DNA of 11,197 nt from Larix sibirica (taxonomy: Eukaryota > Streptophyta > Pinopsida > Pinales > Pinaceae), in contig NWUY0300036781.1 in the NCBI GenBank assembly GCA_004151065.3, positions 15,395-26,591 of the forward strand, read 5' to 3'. Of the stretch, positions 8,054 to 11,197 are shown one piece after another. The notes beneath the pieces were generated by a model. The model saw nothing but the letters and a program-made list of their open reading frames with translations. It was not told where the DNA came from and made no database searches. A program made the position numbers and the translations under genes. How positions within the stretch are numbered: position 1 is the first letter of the stretch; every line of letters starts with the position of its first letter.

Positions 8054-8100
8054 GAGCTTAACTCCAAGGCCCTTGCTTAGCAGCATAACCATAGGGCCAC
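8013..8100 (-). repeat. tRNA-like segment (possible SINE remnant or internal Pol III-type promoter)
   Basis: On the minus strand, from 8100, the sequence GTGGCCCTATGGTTATGC resembles a tRNA A box (TRGYNNARNGG with a G-G-T-T-A continuation). About 30 nt further, GGAGTTAAGCTCG resembles a B box (GGTTCRANYCC) with several mismatches. TGCT and AGCA form a small stem between them. The spacing suits a tRNA-derived Pol III promoter. It is not a functional tRNA: I cannot draw a full cloverleaf. It may be a SINE head, part of the LINE 5' end, or chance similarity. Confidence 0.3.
8054..8065. repeat. candidate LINE target-site duplication, 5' flank copy
   Basis: GAGCTTAACTCC matches GAGCTAACTCC at 1742-1752 with one extra T. 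It overlaps the weak B box of the tRNA-like segment, so either the LINE inserted within that segment or the match is coincidental. Confidence 0.4.
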
Positions 8101-8108
8101 GTAATTAA

Positions 8109-8152
8109 GGTTTCACCATTGTTCCAGAAATAGGGTTTCGCCATTGTTCTAG
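8109..8152 (+). repeat. 19-nt imperfect tandem repeat, period 25
   Basis: GGTTTCACCATTGTTCCAG (8109-8127) and GGTTTCGCCATTGTTCTAG (8134-8152) differ at two positions, both transition differences. They lie about 430 nt upstream of the PPR start codon. Confidence 0.7.
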
Positions 8153-8543
8153 GATTCAGTGTGTTTTAATGCTTTTTCCCACTTGTTATGATGGGAGCAA
8201 TCCAAAGAACCGTGAAATAAAAAGTTGTGTAGGATATGTGGAGACGATGAAGTTGAAACAAAACACCATTTCCTTCTTTGATGCACCACATACTTGCACA
8301 TTAGAGAAGAGAAAAAAAGTTGTATCGAGGTCAAGGAAGCGTCATTCCAAAGAGGACCAAATAAGAGCCATTGCAATACGAGTAGAGAAACAAAATACAA
8401 ACAGAACATATTGGTAGCAGAATGTACGGTTTGAAAATCCGCAAAACGACTCGCAAAAGAGTTATGTTCCCTCTCGCACTGTGATGAGAAAATCCTTCAT
8501 TGCTATGCTCTCATTCCCCTTGCCGAAGCCTAAAACCTGACAT
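8153..8543 (+). other. PPR upstream region / promoter, no gene recognised
   Basis: Sequence between the repeat and the TATA box. Opposing short ORFs (8169-8417 plus, 8149-8409 minus) overlap each other and match nothing I recognise; the plus one encodes a Lys/Arg-rich peptide. I regard the stretch as promoter or intergenic DNA. Confidence 0.45.
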
Positions 8544-8551
8544 CTATATAA
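8544..8551 (+). promoter_or_regulatory. TATA box of the PPR gene
   Basis: CTATATAA lies about 35 nt before the ATG at 8585. With transcription starting about 30 nt downstream, the 5' leader would be very short, around ten bases. No other good TATA match is closer to the gene. Confidence 0.55.
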
Positions 8552-8584
8552 TCCAAAACCAAATCGCGCTCTGTACGTAGAGCC

Positions 8585-9835
8585 ATGGCATACTCTATTA
8601 ATCGCTTGCTCCACCCAAAATCTCCTCTCCATCGCCTTGTAATATCACCATTTCCACGCTTCTGCTCACAGCTTGTCCAAACAGAGTGCCTTGCACCTAA
8701 AAAATCTATCAACATTCTCAATACCGAATGCAACCCACCAAAGCTTTCTGAAATCTTCAATACACCACGGCTCCGCATGCCTCTCAACGCTCTCAAGAGG
8801 CTATCCGACCCACAAGAGATTGTTCAAATCTTCAAGCAATCAGCAGAGCAGCCGATGTTTCGCGGATTCCGATCTGTGTACGAAGATACTGTGAAAAAAC
8901 TAGCAATCGCCAAACAATTCGACGCCATTGAAGAAATATTGGAGCACTCATTGCAAGTAAGAGAGCATCGTTGTGAGGGTTTTATTACTCGTATTATTGT
9001 GCTTTATGGTGTAGCTGGAATGCCTCAACATGCCATTAAGACCTTCAATCAAATGAAAAGTCTAAATATTTCAGCGACTGTCAAGTCCTTTAATGCCCTA
9101 CTCACTGCCCTTGTTGAATCTAAAAACCCTAAATTGGCTCATGATTTCTTTAAAGATATAGATAGCTTTGGTATATCAGCAAATCTGCGAACTTACAATA
9201 TTGTAGTGAAGGCTATTTGTGAAATGAATGAGCACGAGTCTGCATTGTCATTCGTGGATGAAATGAGAAAACGTGGCTGTGAACCTGATATTTTTACCTA
9301 TAATATTATTTTATCGGCCTTGTACAAGCAAGGGAAAGACAAGGAAGCCGATGATCTTTTGGGCAAAATGTCTGAAACTTGCCCTCAAGATGTTACTACA
9401 TACAACATTAGGATGTCTAAACTCTGTGGATGTCATAAGACTAGCGACGCGGAAAAGCTTTTGAATGCAATGGTTTCTGTAGGATTGAATCCGGATACTA
9501 TTAGCTTCAATACACTCATTACTGGTTTTTGTAAGGAGAATAATCTGGCAGATGCAAAGAGGATTTTTTTTGAGATGTCTAGTAAGGGTTGTGCCCCGAA
9601 TGAAGTGAGCTACTACACCCTCATTTTTTTTCTATCAAAGCATGGGCATTTCGACAAAGCTTATGAGTTCTGCAGCGAGAGTATGCGTAGAAATTGGATG
9701 CCCTACATAAGTACTGCAAAGATGCTTATCGATGGCCTTGTCAAAAACAATAAGGTTGAAAATGCCCGCGAGGTGATCAAGGGAATGAAGAAGATGCGCC
9801 CTACTTCTTACCCTAGGTCGTGGGGAAATATCTGA
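8585..9835 (+). CDS. mitochondrial-type P-class pentatricopeptide repeat (PPR) protein, PPR336/rPPR-like
   Basis: A single-exon gene of 416 aa, close to the roughly 400-aa size of small P-class PPR proteins such as Arabidopsis PPR336 (rPPR1), which associate with the mitochondrial ribosome; membership in that group is inferred. Residues 1-33 are rich in Arg, Ser and Leu with no acidic residue before Glu34, a typical mitochondrial presequence. PPR units of 34-35 residues start at about 96, 131, 166, 201, 236, 270, 305, 340 and 375; those from 166 to 339 are textbook (TYNIV, FNTLI, helix-turn-helix, GCEPD). No E, DYW or SMR domain follows, which marks the P class: RNA binding rather than an editing deaminase. 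The start context (GCCATGGC) is good and a TATA box lies 34-41 nt upstream. The frame is clean, in contrast to its retroelement neighbours. Confidence 0.95.
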   Translation: MAYSINRLLHPKSPLHRLVISPFPRFCSQLVQTECLAPKKSINILNTECNPPKLSEIFNTPRLRMPLNALKRLSDPQEIVQIFKQSAEQPMFRGFRSVYEDTVKKLAIAKQFDAIEEILEHSLQVREHRCEGFITRIIVLYGVAGMPQHAIKTFNQMKSLNISATVKSFNALLTALVESKNPKLAHDFFKDIDSFGISANLRTYNIVVKAICEMNEHESALSFVDEMRKRGCEPDIFTYNIILSALYKQGKDKEADDLLGKMSETCPQDVTTYNIRMSKLCGCHKTSDAEKLLNAMVSVGLNPDTISFNTLITGFCKENNLADAKRIFFEMSSKGCAPNEVSYYTLIFFLSKHGHFDKAYEFCSESMRRNWMPYISTAKMLIDGLVKNNKVENAREVIKGMKKMRPTSYPRSWGNI

Positions 9836-10260
9836 TCATAAGTCTCAGAGGGCAGGCCACGACCTGGCAGAGCTGTGAGAGAAAGGAGGGAACAGAAGCA
9901 CAGCTGCTCCCAAGCCAGCTTAGCAGAACGATAAGTTCCCTTTCCTAGCACTTACCATTTCAGAGGGGAAGAGACCACTTGAGCCCGGCACAGATGGCTG
10001 GGAGCCGATCATCACAGACCGATAGTTGATGTTAGTGGTTGGGACTCGGGAGTGAACTCCCAAGGACTATGATGATCCAGGGCACAATGCTGGTCATTTT
10101 CCTACAGCTCCCTGATGTTTTCCAATTTGTTTTTTCCCTGGGCCCCGAGCAATATGATTGTGTTGTTTTTTTTTGGGATACTTTATGGACTTCTATGCTA
10201 ACTCTGTCCAAGGGGTATATATTAGGTTAATGGGTATTTTCCTGTGTAACCAACCCAGTT

Positions 10261-10335
10261 TTCTTAGTTAGTGCTTGTGGTTGCTGTATTTGCAGTTCTT
10301 AGTTTAGCTAGTGCTCGTGGCTGCTGTATTTGCAG
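10261..10335 (+). repeat. imperfect tandem duplication (35 and 40 nt), each copy ending in TTTGCAG
   Basis: Copy 1 (10261-10295) and copy 2 (10296-10335) both begin TTCTTAGTT and end GCTGTATTTGCAG. Copy 2 has five extra bases and there are two C/T differences. The shared end looks like a 3' splice acceptor after a T-rich tract. Confidence 0.8.
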
Positions 10336-10356
10336 CCAATTTTTTTGTCTTTTAAA

Positions 10357-10362
10357 AATAAA
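10357..10362 (+). terminator. possible polyadenylation signal (proximal)
   Basis: AATAAA, about 520 nt after the PPR stop codon, within a T/A-rich region. Plant polyadenylation signals are loose, so this is only a candidate. Confidence 0.35.
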
Positions 10363-11000
10363 TTATATATGTACTTGTCTATGGTTTAAAAGAAACATTT
10401 TGTCCAGATATTTGATCAAAGAATTGTTAATAGCTTGTCAAAAAATGCTACCAAAACTATGCTATTATTTCAAGCTCGGGGATCAGCTTTGATAACCAAG
10501 ATCAATTATAAGCAAGGTTTGCTTCTCGTAATACCGTCCTTAACTTTATAAATGCAGCGCCACGGTTGCCTCTCTCTTTAACATGCTAGTAGGGTTAGTA
10601 GTTCTTTAAGAACACGGATAAACGCATAGGTTTTAGACAAATTTAACTTGACTTACCTGAGCAAAAGGATTCTGTGAGAAACAGGTTGTGAAAAACATGA
10701 TGCCTAAGTTTTCGGCATTGAATGGACACTTGGGCGTGAATGAACTGTGTGTCATCAACCTGAATAACTGATTTGGCCATCTTCCATTGAGAATTCACCA
10801 CGTTTTCTTCCTTATCTGTTGCGCTGGATTCTCATTTGAAGCCAGTTAAACTCTATTTAAAGAGGATGTAATTTGCCATCTAATATATGTGTTTTTTTAG
10901 TGAGTATTCCGAGTGATAATCTTTGTTACTTGTGCACTGTAACAGAGATTTTAAGTACTGTAATTTCTTGTGTGAAAACAGATATACTCTTTTTTTACTG

Positions 11001-11033
11001 TGTTGCAAACTTGCAACAGAGGTACTCTGTACC
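11001..11033 (+). repeat. two adjacent inverted repeats
   Basis: TGTTGCAA-AC-TTGCAACA (11001-11018) is a perfect 8-bp inverted repeat with a two-base centre. GGTAC-TCT-GTACC (11021-11033) follows at once. They lie between two T-rich runs and 18 nt before an AATAAA. Confidence 0.65.
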
Positions 11034-11050
11034 TTTTTTTTATTGTCTGG

Positions 11051-11056
11051 AATAAA
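11051..11056 (+). terminator. possible polyadenylation signal (distal)
   Basis: AATAAA in the context GGAATAAAGTTTATGA, about 1.2 kb after the PPR stop, following a T-rich tract. It could end a long PPR transcript or belong to none. Confidence 0.35.
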
Positions 11057-11197
11057 GTTTATGACAGTGATTTCTTAATTTCTGTTTGATATCTGAGTGT
11101 TTCACAGCTATAGCTTGATAATCACTTGTCAATTTTATTAATTCAATCAGATTTTGTGTTCTGGATCTGCATTTTCTGGGCGTGACTCCTCAGTGAG

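Larger units (their letters stand above)
9836..11197 (+). other. PPR 3' UTR and downstream intergenic DNA; no further gene recognised
   Basis: The first 200 nt are GC-richer and could be 3' UTR; the remainder is T-rich and non-coding in character. Short ORFs (10039-10230, 10271-10492, 10873-11055, plus) match nothing I recognise. It contains a tandem duplication (10261-10335), AATAAA at 10357-10362 and 11051-11056, and inverted repeats at 11001-11033. An intron within a long 3' UTR is possible but not demonstrated. Confidence 0.5.

Noticed and set aside
8013-8100. A true tRNA gene
   Set aside because: The B-box match is poor, a full cloverleaf cannot be drawn, and there is no clear acceptor stem or terminator T-run.
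8149-8417. Overlapping small ORFs on both strands upstream of the PPR gene
   Set aside because: No recognisable domain, and they overlap each other. A basic Lys/Arg-rich peptide alone is not evidence for a gene.
8530-8894. Minus ORF 8530-8796 and plus ORF 8673-8894
   Set aside because: They are shadows of the N-terminal part of the PPR gene in other frames.
10039-10492. Small plus-strand ORFs downstream of the PPR gene, considered as a second gene or continued exon
   Set aside because: No PPR motif continues after 9835, no known domain is visible, and the PPR protein is already full length for its family.
1-11197. CRISPR array, bacterial-type operon, phage or defence system
   Set aside because: There are no regularly spaced repeats. 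The gene content is typical of plant nuclear DNA with retrotransposons.

Overview
This window looks like nuclear DNA of a seed plant. It holds one apparently intact gene, a P-class pentatricopeptide repeat (PPR) protein with a mitochondrial-type leader. That gene sits beside two decayed retrotransposons, both transcribed on the minus strand. PPR genes of this form, an L1-type LINE with a C-terminal RNase H domain, and a Ty1/copia element with a tRNA-iMet-type primer binding site are together diagnostic of a land plant. The heavy decay with the overall layout still intact would fit a large, slowly purging genome such as a conifer, but the sequence does not prove the species.

Layout. Positions 1-1254 (minus) are the 5' end of a Ty1/copia retrotransposon: a putative LTR (490-1254), a primer binding site (478-489), a leader, and the start of gag (1-342), which has two in-frame stops. 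Positions 1255-1755 are AT-rich spacer with nothing recognisable. From 1756 to about 8053 (minus; the 5' end could also be near 8001) lies a nearly full-length, dead L1-type LINE. Reading leftwards it has a 5' UTR, ORF1 (gag-like, DUF4283-type region plus a damaged zinc knuckle), ORF2 (AP endonuclease, reverse transcriptase, zf-RVT, RNase H), a 3' UTR ending in an 11-bp stem-loop, and an oligo(A) tail. ORF1 and ORF2 appear to have overlapped through an ATGA junction. The reading frames are broken by many stops and about five frameshifts, and active-site residues are lost in the endonuclease, RT and RNase H domains.

Positions 8013-8152 hold a tRNA-like segment with A-box and weak B-box similarity (minus) and a 19-nt imperfect direct repeat. 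The PPR gene follows: TATA box at 8544-8551 and a single-exon CDS at 8585-9835 (416 aa, about nine PPR motifs). Downstream (9836-11197) there is no further gene. That stretch has a tandem duplication ending in TTTGCAG, two AATAAA signals and a pair of hairpins just before the second signal.

The only likely functional product is the PPR protein, which resembles the small mitochondrial P-class proteins of the PPR336/rPPR type that associate with the plant mitoribosome. The LINE lies head-to-head with it, so the LINE 5' end is only about 0.5 kb from the PPR promoter. I saw no convincing new defence or biosynthetic system. The more unusual points are the LINE architecture and its terminal RNA structure, the tRNA-like segment at its 5' edge, and the pyrimidine-reading PPR code.
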